Below are positions 47,486 to 57,959 of a stretch of DNA of 64,000 nucleotides, one piece after another. This DNA comes from Forficula auricularia (lineage: Eukaryota; Arthropoda; Insecta; Dermaptera; Forficulidae), in NCBI GenBank assembly GCA_024734495.1, contig JALMQS010000068.1, positions 744,001 to 808,000 of the forward strand. Reading direction: 5' to 3'. A program made the translations under genes and the position numbers. The number at the start of each line of letters is the position of its first letter. The stretch's first letter is position 1. The notes under the pieces were generated by a model. That model ran no database searches and was not told the DNA's origin. It saw only the letters and a list, made by a program, of their open reading frames with translations.

Positions 47486-48054
47486 AATAAATTTATAAAT
47501 TTTATTACCTTAAATACCGTAAAAATGGGTAACTTTGGGACATTCAATATTTTGATATATAAAATTAAAAAATTGTAATTACAACAAATCAATTAAATCA
47601 AAAAATAAATTTTGTTTGGTTAATATATTTAAATTTATTAGTAAAACTGCTCTAGCCCTACACCTAGTTGTGGTACCTCTCCTGAGACCACTTATAAAAT
47701 TTTCTGAGAGCGTAGCGACGTTATATTATCAATTAATTACATAATACCTCGTGTTTGCTTAGTTATTTTTTTCGACACAACATAAATTTTCCTAATTGAT
47801 TTTTACTTAAGATATAAATATTGATTTATATTTCTTTTTCACCGTATCTTTTTTCATATCGCTTATTTTTTCGACAATAGGTGGGATAATCAACTTGTTT
47901 ATTGGCAACAATAATTTTTATATTCAATTCACTGTGAATGAATTTCAAAGAAACCACTGAAAAGACCCTCCTTTTTGAAAAAGAAAAAAAAGAAGAAAAA
48001 AATACTCTCATCCCCTCCAGCATGCGAGAGAGGTAATATATTAGGATTCAAGCT

Positions 48055-48235
48055 AAACAAATATTTTGGTACAGGGGCCCGTTGTTGAATACAGTGGCTG
48101 GACATATCAACGTCGTTGTTGATGATAAGATCATCCTCCTACTCCTCATCATGGTATGCTTTGTTCAATTTAGGAGATTTGTTCGTTGGTCAGGAGGAAT
48201 GTCTTCGGCAGCCGTTGCATTCTTTTAACTAAAAA
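48055..48235. promoter_or_regulatory. Candidate enhancer island 14 (intron 2)
   Basis: Complex block with CAACGTCGTTGTTGATGATA and CGGCAGCCGTTGC; composition only. Confidence 0.22.
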
Positions 48236-48577
48236 CAAAATGATAATAATAAATAATCATATACAATTTTAATCAAAAGACAACACCGAAATAATAATTA
48301 AACATTTTTATTATCAATGCGGAAATTCACCTTTGATATCTAATTATAATTTTTTATTTTTGAATTTTAAACCTGTTTTCTCTGACTGACAACTATTTAA
48401 TCCGGATATGGCTGAGTGTTATTATACTTAGATACAACATATAGACAGAAAACGGAAATCAGATTTACACATAAGCGGTCTGATAGAAGAAGACAAAAAA
48501 AAACATTTAACATTTACAAAAAAAAGAAGTTTCAGTTGAAACGACCTAGATTGCTCTATTTTAATGAGAAAACCTCA

Positions 48578-48640
48578 TAAGAATGCACGACGTTTCGATA
48601 TCTAGTCCTAAATGAACTTTTTCAAAAGCAACTCAAGCAT
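48578..48640 (-). ncRNA. Decayed hammerhead-like motif
   Basis: The - strand has TTTTGAAAAAGTTC, ATATC, GAAACGTC (48589-48596). GAAACGTC is intact but CTGANGA is not. Confidence 0.25.
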
Positions 48641-49435
48641 CAAATCCCAACATATTATATTTGAGAATATGTAAAAACATAATACATCGTCAACCTTACC
48701 TAAATACCACGAATGTGTACATTTTTTGATTTTTGGCTCTAATTTTTGACAAACTTTCTATGCAAGAGACAGAATGTGATAGAATTATTAAATGATTGAG
48801 GTCTATATAGAATATGAGCTATTATTATTATATAGATAAATAATTTTTTAATAACAACTCAAAACAAAGTTTTTGCCCAGCCGTTGTTTTATCGATATGA
48901 AATAACAGCTTTTTGGTCTACTTAATGAATTAGAGTTCTTTTTCGCGATAGAAAACATTTATCCCGATGACTTCTAGAGAATTCTCCTCACTTTCCCAAA
49001 TCAAACAAACTTCAGAGACACTTGAACTTCACACATACTCTTGATCATCTTCTCTACAGTAATTCAAAATTCTGTCAAGAACTATAGGTGGGCTCCTTTT
49101 TGTATTATTGTATTATAAGTATTCTTTTGCATCCATGTGACTTCTCCTACGGTACTACTATATTTTCAATAATATAAGAGTTATAGATCTTATATACCTA
49201 TATATCCTAAAAAAATCTTTATGCCATTTCCAGCTGGCTTTTTCCATTTCTCTTATTTGTCAAATAAAAGAATCCAAATAATACTCCGGATAATGATCAT
49301 TTCAATTTGCTAGAAGTATAATAAATATTTAGACAGCAAATGACCACGAGAATGGGTGGGTGTCGGGTGGTGAAAAAAAATTTGTAAATATAGGCCAAGT
49401 CATCAAGCACGTTGTATAATTGAAGAACTAAATGT
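48640..49435. other. AT-rich intronic DNA
   Basis: Nothing I can support. Confidence 0.45.
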
Positions 49436-49439
49436 ATAA

Positions 49440-49640
49440 CATAGGGCGTTAAGTGGTGTTGGATAGGTGTATATTTAAGGGGAAAGAGAGGGAGTGTGAC
49501 CGATCTATATTTCGCGTTTTCTAACTTCCGATTTAATTGCGTGCATAGCTGTTCCCCTATATTCCAAACCGCCTCTTGTCACTAACGGTGGCCACACAAA
49601 CACACGCTATAATCAGCTAAATTAAATCCGTTAAATGAAT
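49440..49640. promoter_or_regulatory. Candidate enhancer island 15 (intron 2)
   Basis: Complex block with a T-box-like GATAGGTGTATA, CCGATTTAATTGCG and CAGCTAAATTAAATCCG. Inferred from composition. Confidence 0.33.
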
Positions 49641-50338
49641 TGACAGTTTCTTGAAACTTGGGATATAGAAAAAGAATGTATGCATACATAATCAACCATG
49701 CAAAAAATTGTTTTAGATATTTTTTATCGATTAACACTAACCCGCTTCAGGAAAATAAGGCTAAAGGATCAATGGGCTTTTTAGACAGGTTCATTTATCT
49801 AATCAGATTTTGTTTTGTTTTCCAAAGACCTGTAAGCTTATTTTGTCTTTTCCTTCGCATATAAATATATCAGTGGCGTGCGGTCCATGGATGGGGTGCA
49901 TCCCTAAAATTTCAAACATTTAGAGTATTTTCATAAATATCGACTTCAAAATTTCAGGAGGATCTTTAAATTTTCAAATTATTATCCGATATTTCAAATA
50001 TTTCTATAAAAAAAATTGTTACATAGATTCAAGGGGCAATTAAAATGAATGATAAGGGTGCTGATAGAAGGTTTGAAGTCATATATCTACCAGTTCAAGC
50101 ATGTCAAAGACAAGTTCAGACGAGTTTTAGTTGAATAAAAATTGTTCTCGCTGAGGACTATTAAAATAGTAATAATACAAAAAAGAAATAAATAAAGATG
50201 ATTCGAGAATCTTGGGAGTAATAGCCTAAAAGTTTTAAGCCGATTGTTTTAGAAAGAAACCTATTGGTAGAATTATTTAAATTTAATTTGATTAAATCAT
50301 TTTTCTAAACCATTTAAATTTATGAAAAAAAAATTATA

Positions 50339-50461
50339 TTCTAAAAAGTACAAAATAATGTAATAACCAAAAACCATGGGGGACTTTGCCGAAATTAATT
50401 CAAAGTTTCTGCGCCCCACACTTTTTGATTAAGTATTTCATTATTTTGTACTTTTTAGAAG
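50339..50461. repeat. Short inverted repeat around a unique core
   Basis: TTCTAAAAAGTACAAAATAA at the left and its complement TTATTTTGTACTTTTTAGAA at the right. Possible small MITE. Confidence 0.45.
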
Positions 50462-50574
50462 CATATTTTTTAGTTTTTAATAAATATAACATAATTTATT
50501 TTTTTACTTTTTAGTCTATATTATTTTTATAAAGAAAAGTTTGCGGAATTTAACAGAATGAAATGTATTTATTT

Positions 50575-51165
50575 TTATTTTTACTTTACCATACAGGGTA
50601 TGGTCAAGTATTGTAATCGTGCATGAAAAAAGTGTTTTTTTTCCTTCTTTTTTTCGAAATATCTCAAAAACGGCTGAAACTATTTTGATTAAAAAAATTG
50701 AGCGAAGGCCATGGCATTTCTTTCTACGAAAAACCTTAATAAGTGAACATCGAAAAAATTATATTTTTCGAGATAATAATTGTTTTGTCAAAATGTCTGT
50801 TAGTTGGTTAGTCTGTGCGTTACCAAATTTTGTGGACGAGCTAGCTCAAAAACTAGTGGGAATATCGAAACCAAATTTCACACGTAGTTTTGGTTCATTG
50901 AGATTAAGAGCTGATTAGATTTTGGTGCATATCGACCCAAAATTAAGGGGGTGGAGTGGGGGGGGGTCAAAAAATGAAAATCTTGGCCATTTACCAAACT
51001 CAACCTAAATTTTGTATACATAATCAGTGGGACCCCAGAAATATAAAAATGCAAAAACTAACTGCCACCTACACGATTATAAATAATTTTAAGGGCCGGG
51101 TTGTATGGTAAAGTCAAGTGGATGGTCACATCAGAACACGTCAGCTTATTTTTATATAATTTCAT
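50575..51165. mobile_element. Dispersed repeat family R2, copy 1
   Basis: Starts ACTTTACCATACAGGGTATG and ends with TTGTATGGTAAAGTCAAGTG and ACATCAGAACACGTCAG, so ACTTTACCATACA and its complement lie at opposite ends. It contains one copy of a roughly 110-bp module (AATCTTGGCCATTTACC, ATAATCAGTGGGACCCC). The open frames inside are repeat-derived. The second copy begins at 63164. Confidence 0.72.
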
Positions 51166-51599
51166 TTAAATTGAGTAGGTAAACAATTATTTTTATAGAG
51201 AAATGTTTGCGGGATTTAACAGAACAAAAGTTAAATTGATAGAGAGATAGATAGATTAGATACATGTGAAGCTAATATAAATCATGTAAAAAAATAAAAT
51301 ATTTTTTGAAGCAAATACTAAAAAAGAATATAATAATTATTCCAAATAACAGATGTTTGATTTTTCAAAAAAAAAAAAAATATTAAACAACTATTCTGAT
51401 GATAATGAAAAAATATTTCCATGGCGAAAGCAATTTTAAATATAACATGTGCATTAAAAGTTTTTAAATAATTAAATTAAAGCTCGTAATTATTTTTTTT
51501 ATTTAGTGAAATGTATAATTCTGACTCCCTGTTTCGTTCCCTCTCTTTCTTTGGCTAGAACACTTTCGTGTTATTAATATAATAATAGAGTTTTAAGCA

Positions 51600-51950
51600 A
51601 ATTTTTGATATCTTTATCGGGCTCGGGATTGGCGATTAACATAAAAAGCCAGTGGCTTTCGGCCTTTGTGAGGCAAGGTGTCAAGTGGTGTGGCAAGGGG
51701 GCCGGGGGGGGGGGGGGGCAGGGGGCCAGGGAAAGACAAAAAATGCTCTCGAAATATATAGAGCACCTGTGTGTGCCAGGCTGGAGCTGATGCGCTTCTT
51801 GATACCGGTCAGGTTATTGTTTAACAACGTGTGATTAGCATAGGCGGTTCTCGGATGGATAATCGTCGGCGCTACATGAAAAGAATCGGCCATGCCCTGA
51901 GCAAGAAACCCTCGGGAGCCGAAACTTTAGAACATCGGACAAGTCACGTC
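51600..51950. promoter_or_regulatory. Candidate enhancer island 16 with G-quadruplex tract (intron 2)
   Basis: Complex block containing GGCGATTAACA, GGATAATCGTCGG (Bicoid-type TAATC) and a very G-rich segment. Open frames on both strands are shadows of the G-rich composition. Confidence 0.3.
51697..51731 (+). other. Potential G-quadruplex
   Basis: G5, CC, G15, CA, G5, CCA, G3 in sequence; easily satisfies the four-G-tract rule on the + strand. Confidence 0.7.
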
Positions 51951-52220
51951 AAATATTAAGCTACTATTCAATTTAGTTTTTTTTTATCATCCTTTGCTCT
52001 ACTGGAATCATAAAACGTCTTCATATCACGTGATCAATCGCAAAGTGAGGTACAATACAAAACTATTATTATTATTTTTTGTTTTACAAAAAACGCACTG
52101 TTTTATATTAAATTAAATGACATAAATAAAACTTTAAAATTAAAATTTGATTAGTAATCATTTCATTCTTTGAAAACGTAGAAAGACTAATAAAATCACA
52201 TATATGATTACCATTGTATA

Positions 52221-52483
52221 CAGTGGCGTAGTCAAAATTTTTTTTTTCATGGGGGAGCGGGGTCAACCCTCAAAGCAAAATATTTAGTGGGAATGTTTTT
52301 TTATTAAAACAAATAGATAATACTACAAGAAATTAAAAATGAACATAATTCTTGATTAAACATATGAAATATATTTAATTACGGTTAGTTTGTCATAAGA
52401 AACGGTTTGTCGTTGCTGTTACTCATCCCATGAGCCCTGGCCTTTGGGGGGTTCTGACCCCCACCTCCCGTGGCTACACTCTG
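52221..52483. mobile_element. hAT-superfamily MITE
   Basis: Ends CAGTGGCGTAGTCA and (reverse-complemented) CAGAGTGTAGCCA, flanked by an exact 8-bp duplication ATTGTATA (52213-52220 and 52484-52491). 263 bp, non-coding. CAGTGGCGT also starts at 49872, where no right end is visible. Confidence 0.87.
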
Positions 52484-52494
52484 ATTGTATATGG

Positions 52495-54635
52495 TTATGG
52501 TTACCATGGGAAAAAATTAAAAGAAAATTCTTCTTTATTTTACGAAATGATATTTTTGATTATTTTAAGTTAAACCGATCAATAATTTAATAGAAAATAA
52601 AATTTCATATATTTTTTTCGATTCTAAAAATGGCTCATACAATCTTTTCTTATTAGTATCCTAAACGAAATTATTCTTATTTTGTTAAAAAAAAATAATT
52701 TTTTGATGGTATAGAATAATATTTTATTGATTGATATCAATCGAAATTTTCATTAAAATATTTTTTTTATTTATTTATTTATTTTTAGTTTGAAAAACTA
52801 CTTGTATCTATTACTATAGAGTATATGGAAACCTTCATTTTATATATAAAGTATATATATTTTTTTTCATTAAGTATTCTAAAGGTATTTTTTTTTATAT
52901 TTTTATGAAATTTTTTTTCTCTTTAGACAAATTAATATTTAAGGGAAATCAATCGAAATATTTTATTGAAAAATCGAAAAAAATTCAAAAAATTATCTTA
53001 AGTAAAGCTTAATTTTTCATTTTATTTACAAAAAAACATAATTCTATTAAAAAATCATATTTTTTCATTATTACGGTAATATTTAATTGGAATCAATCAA
53101 AATCATTGGAATTTTTATGAACATTCATTATGGTAGAAGAAAAATTTTCAAAAATCAAAATTCAATTTCTATATACCAAGGTATATAAATAAAAAGTTTC
53201 AAGTCTTAAAATTATTCTCAATTATAAAAGACCACCTCATTCTATTATGTTTATTTTTACTTTAACATTCTTTTTACATTAATCTATTATTGCTTAACAA
53301 ATTAACATGCATATCACTATGTTGTATTTAAATATTTAGTAAATTCTTGATATATATGTATTTTTCTTTGTATAAATAAAACGAGTCAATTTACTTATGC
53401 CCGGATATTGAATAAAAATAATAATTCACTTGTTAATAGCCATTTTACATTGCTTTTGTATTTAAATTTTGTCACTCTCACTTTTTACAAATATATATTG
53501 GCGTATTAAACATCACACATAGCCATGAACTGCATTCTATGCGGGTTTTTTTCTATACATAATTTTTAAACTTAATTTCATTTTAATATTCATTAACCGC
53601 TTAAAATAAAAATTACTTTGATTTAAATTCAATAAATTAAAATATTTAATTTAATCTGAAAATATTATGTATATTTGTATAGACATTCTTGTCAAGATTA
53701 AAATAAAAATGTTTTGGATTTAATAATATATAGAAATGATGAGACTCTCTCAGATTACTGGGTATCTAGCTTCATAATAATATCTATTATACTATTGTTT
53801 TCTGTAAGTTATAAAAAAACAAGACACGTGATTTTCTCACGCTTAATAAGTTTTTTTGCTTGTTTAACTTCATTAATTATTAGAATTAAATTTTAAATAT
53901 TTTCGAAAAGGGCGAATTTTTCAAAACTTCTTAATTAATATATAGAAATCAATTTTTATTAAATAGTTAATAAAAATTTCGTCAGATTTTGATGATCTTA
54001 TATATTTGAGAATTTTTTAAATTATCAAACAAAGAGCTCCCTGCTAAGATTATAATAATTACCTATTATTATTACTATTTATTAGCTATTGTAGAATATC
54101 TTTTCTATTGGCGAAATTGTGATAGCCATGACATCTCCATCCATATAAAATTAATAATTGCATCTAAAAAATTCCCTTAATATCCAGTGGCAACCACTTG
54201 GGTGAATGAATTAAAATGAAATGGTGACTTTAATGCGCTGTTTTACTCTTAAAAAAAAAATGTTTTTTAGAACAACTCATTTTCTTCTACTGTCTCTTTA
54301 TGAATCATCACATAGCTTATAAGGTTATAAGTTATAAGATTCCAGATCTAGAGTTGCAGAAGTCACTAAGCTTTGAGTAAAAGTTAGTTACCGAAATGCT
54401 TTTATGCTAATAGAGCATTTTGTGAATATAGTTAGTCTAAAGATTGAAGATCTTAATTTCTTAGAGTAATAAAGTAAGCAGATAGAGAATTCCATTCTCT
54501 GAAAGCCATTTGTAATATGAATACCTTCCGAAAGTTTATGTAAGTTATTAAAGCATCCGATGGATTGGTTGTATCTCTCAACCATTCTTCTTCTAACCCG
54601 AAATATTCAAACATTCCAAAAAATAATTATAGAAT
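52495..54635. other. AT-rich intronic DNA
   Basis: No supported feature. Confidence 0.5.
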
Positions 54636-54639
54636 TCAT

Positions 54640-54850
54640 CATCCGTCAGAATTTTTGATTGGTTTTGATGGATTCGCTTGCGAGGTTAACCGTCAGGGGG
54701 GATCCCATCAGGAAGGCGAGTGAAAGTAGCTACAATAGCTGCTGCTATCGGTACGAAGTTGCTTACCGAAATTAATCACCGCTTAAGAGTTAATATAACC
54801 AATTCATCACCTTCGGATATTAATAGCCAGTGTCAACAGCATCCGGATTA
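54640..54850. promoter_or_regulatory. Candidate enhancer island 17 (intron 2)
   Basis: Complex block with TTGATTGGTTTTGATGG, GAAATTAATCACCGC and AATTCATCACC; no open frame. Confidence 0.35.
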
Positions 54851-55326
54851 CTTGTTTGAACTTTGCTATGACATCACATCTTATTTGTGTGTTGTTTGAA
54901 TAGTTGTTTAGATGCAAATCACTTCAAATATTTCTACTAACCGTAGAGCTTTATAAATGAGCTGGCTATCTACTCAACCAGAAGCTCTTCTTAAATTAAT
55001 AACTAAACGAGAAAGGGAGTGAGAAAGAGGGAGATAAAAAAAAGCATAAATAAATAAATTCTTGGGTGAGCTACTTAAAAAATTTTCTCTTTAATTTATG
55101 AGAGCATTAGAGACAAGCGGAGAGGTCGAAGGAAAATTATTTTTTTTATTCATATTTGAAAGATATAATTGAAATATAATAATATGCTTAGAGATTATAT
55201 TAATAAATAATCCTTTTAGATATAATAAAAGTGGATTAGCTGGTAAAGTATTAACCAGAACTGTGAATTGGAATTTTTTGAGATTTTCAAGTGTATACAT
55301 AAAAGATACATTGCCTGATTTTGGAT

Positions 55327-55334
55327 AGGTGTGA
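55327..55334 (+). promoter_or_regulatory. T-box half-site AGGTGTGA
   Basis: Exact canonical half-site adjacent to island 18; may be chance. Confidence 0.22.
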
Positions 55335-55379
55335 GTTCTATTATACAAGTCTTAAGATCAAATCAGTAAACTAATCAAA

Positions 55380-55640
55380 GTCGGAACGGTCTGTGGACCC
55401 CACTTTTGGAAAAGCTGGTCCATCGCACAATAGAGCATGGCAACATTTATTATCGCCAACGGAATTCCTTACCGCTACATATATGAAATAGAAGAGAATG
55501 TCTGCAGACTGCTCGATAATGTGTTGACCGATAAATATTTTTTTTTACTATTGCTCATGCGAATTCTTGTGGAAACCGGGACTTGCGAAAGACCAAATAG
55601 TCCATCGAGCCCGATTAAATAATTATATACGAATATATAA
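55380..55640. promoter_or_regulatory. Candidate enhancer island 18 (intron 2)
   Basis: Complex GC-richer block with CGCACAATAGAGCATGG and GTTGACCGATAAATA. Its 61-codon frame (MATFIIANGIPYRYIYEIEE...) resembles no protein I recognise and lacks splice context. Confidence 0.32.
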
Positions 55641-55869
55641 ATTTTCTTCCTATACTCTTAAATGAGTATAGCCGTTGCATTTCTAGCGAATAAGGTGACT
55701 TAACTACCAATATCATTTTTTAAGTCTTCACAATCGATTCCGCTGGGATTCACACAACTTGACTGGAATCGAAAAAGCTGTAGTGTGCATACACAGTGTT
55801 TGAAGAAAGTCTGAGTCACCTATTTCAGAATAAACTCTCACACGTTTTTAACCCATTATTCAAAACCCG

Positions 55870-55871
<2 letters not shown>

Positions 55872-55913
<42 letters not shown>
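55872..55913. repeat. (TA)n microsatellite
   Basis: About 21 TA units. Confidence 0.95.
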
Positions 55914-55916
<3 letters not shown>

Positions 55917-55936
55917 ATTTATTTTTAAAATAATAT

Positions 55937-56081
55937 CGAAGGAGACAATAAAAGAGTGTGTCTTTTGCTGGAATTATAAATTTTATTTATTTAAAAACAA
56001 TCGTTATAAATAAATAATATTTATAACTCCTTCAATATATAAAAATTCTGCTACTCTCGGCACAAAAACTTTCAATTTAAT
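55937..56081. mobile_element. GGAGACAATAAAAG foldback-plus-tail family, copy 2
   Basis: Left arm intact, right arm shortened, tail (TTCTGCTACTCTCGGCAC, ACTTTCAATTTAAT) intact. Flanked by a 12-bp exact duplication TTAAAATAATAT (55925-55936 and 56082-56093). Confidence 0.85.
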
Positions 56082-56294
56082 TTAAAATAATATTTGACTT
56101 ATTTGTGAAAGCCCACCTAGTATTTTTATTTTTTAATTTTTATATTAAATTTTTTTTATTTATAGAAGATTTGGTTTAGGAAATATAAAATTGAAAAAAA
56201 ATATTTTGAATAATAAAAAATTTATATTATTTTATAAAAACTGCGGAAAATTTATATAATATTAATTTCTACTAGAATAAATGTTTTATACTTA

Positions 56295-56469
56295 TATTCA
56301 AGGAGACAATAAAAGAGTGTGTCTTCTGTTGGAATTATAAATTTTATTTATAACCTGACTATAGTTTCGCTATAAATAAAATTTATAATTCCAGCAGAAG
56401 TTACGCTCTTTTATTGTCTCCTTCAATTTATAAAAATTCTGCTACTCTCGGCAAAAAACTTTCAATTTA
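56295..56469. mobile_element. GGAGACAATAAAAG foldback-plus-tail family, copy 3
   Basis: Both arms and the tail are present, with the loop reduced to CTGACTATAGTTTCG. Flanked by GTTTTATA (56283-56290 and 56470-56477), a likely target duplication. Confidence 0.8.
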
Positions 56470-56999
56470 GTTTTATATATTGTTTTTTATGTTCTATTAA
56501 ATAATCTTTTTATTCTTTAGTAAGTATCCTAAATATATTAGATACTATTATTTTGATGTCTCAGTTCACAAATATTTCAGTCTTGAGATTCTTTAAATTC
56601 TTTTACTTTACTATATTCGTAAACAAACATATAAATATTTCAATGCTATTAATTTTTTTATATATTTCATAAAAATTAATTATTTAAGCCAGTTAATTTT
56701 TCATTTCAGTCTTTTGAAATAATTCCATTAATTGAAATTTATTTGTGATTTAAAGAAATTGAAAGTCAAATATATATTTATATTATAAATATACTCCCTG
56801 AATAATATACTATATACCTATCATGTTTTTTTTTATTCCTTATTTTTTCCTTCCATCTCTAAAAATATGTCATAGGTAAAATATTTTCTAAAGAGAAAGG
56901 AGAGAAAATAAAGATGAAGTAAAAAACTCTGATTAAAAAAGGAAGATAATTTTGAAAGATTAATATAGATATTTTATAAGCGAGATATTAAATAACTGT

Positions 57000-57115
57000 T
57001 GAAATTTATTTTCCTAGTTTGGCCTCGTCTCTCATAGTGGGTATCTCTCCCCACCCCGGTCCGAAGAACAGGTGCAAAAAGAACGAACACGTAAACGACA
57101 TGAAAAAATATTAAT
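57000..57115. promoter_or_regulatory. Candidate enhancer island 19 (intron 2)
   Basis: Short complex block with CAGGTG E-box, CTCCCCACCCC and ATATTAATTAAGCC. Confidence 0.22.
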
Positions 57116-57476
57116 TAAGCCATAAATAATATTCTTTCGACTGGGCTTAATTATTATTTTCCCTTTAATATTCATGTATATATATAAAATACCATACACG
57201 CTAATTTAATGGAGATGTTCGTAGCGTTATTTTGTAGTTCACTTTGATTATGTCATTTAAATAATAATCTGTATTAACTTCAAATAGCTACAAGGGTTTT
57301 GGTATGTTGAAACTCAATTTCAAATTCGCAAAGTAATCGACTTTGAGCATAGTCAATTGTTGAATAGGTGACCTGTCAAAACACTCTACTTATTTCAGTC
57401 GTCACAATGTCAGACGTGGTTTTTTACATGAGTTTGTATCAGTAAGCACAAAAAGTAAACCGAGGATAGGGAAATC

Positions 57477-57803
57477 CGAGGGGTGATCCGCGATTGGAAG
57501 TACCTAGGTGTACACCTCTTTGGAAGTATTTTGGAAATACTTGAAAATATTTGAAAGTACTTGTAAATATTTGAAGTACTTGGGAACAATTGGAAGGACT
57601 TGGAAATATTTGAAGTACTTGGGAACAATTGGAAGTACTTGGAAATATTTGGAAGTGCTTGGAAATGTTTGTAAGTACTTGGAAATATTTGGAAATACTT
57701 GGCAATATTTGGAATTACTTGGAAATATTTGGAAGTACTTGGAAATATTTGGAAGTACAACTGGAAGTAGGTGTACAGCATATAGGTCGCGGTTCACCCC
57801 TCG
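57477..57803. mobile_element. CGAGGGG-TIR element, copy 2, carrying a minisatellite
   Basis: Ends CGAGGGGTGATCCGCGATT and (reverse-complemented) CGAGGGGTGAACCGCGACC, with GTGTACACC inside. Flanked by GGAAATC on both sides. The interior is expanded by a 20-bp-period minisatellite. Confidence 0.85.
57530..57762. repeat. Minisatellite, 20-bp period (two 10-bp halves)
   Basis: Repeats of TACTTGGAAATATTTGGAAG with variants. Translations give tyrosine/lysine/leucine-rich periodic peptides in several frames and on both strands, so the long frames are artefacts. Confidence 0.9.
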
Positions 57804-57927
57804 GGAAATCTCTATAATGGGTTATATCTCACTCTCTTTAGCTCTTTCTTTACCTCTATGCTCCCTCTCTTTTCATGTCGTTTAATGAAATTTTCTCGTT
57901 AACCAGTGTAAAGAAGTTTTCACTTAA

Positions 57928-57950
57928 TATATATATATATATATATATAT
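57928..57950. repeat. (AT)n microsatellite
   Basis: About 11 AT units. Confidence 0.9.
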
Positions 57951-57959
57951 TGCGAGAAA

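Larger units (their letters stand above)
46478..47520. mobile_element. Large interrupted foldback with nested insertion
   Basis: The left segment 46495-46545 (TTTATAAATTTATTTCTCCA, GCCGATAATGTTTC) is matched in inverted orientation by 47465-47515 (GAAACATTATCGGC, GGAGGAATAAATTTATAAA). Another foldback (47108-47357) sits inside, flanked by its own target duplication. The inner part near 46991 resembles the hammerhead-like arm of the 22-kb element. Confidence 0.55.

Noticed and set aside
50619..50918. 99-codon open frame
   Set aside because: Lies within R2; the second copy at 63.2 kb has the same region with frame-breaking differences, so it is not under coding constraint.
57410..57885. Several long frames rich in Tyr, Phe, Lys and Leu on both strands
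   Set aside because: They are translations of the 20-bp minisatellite in several frames.
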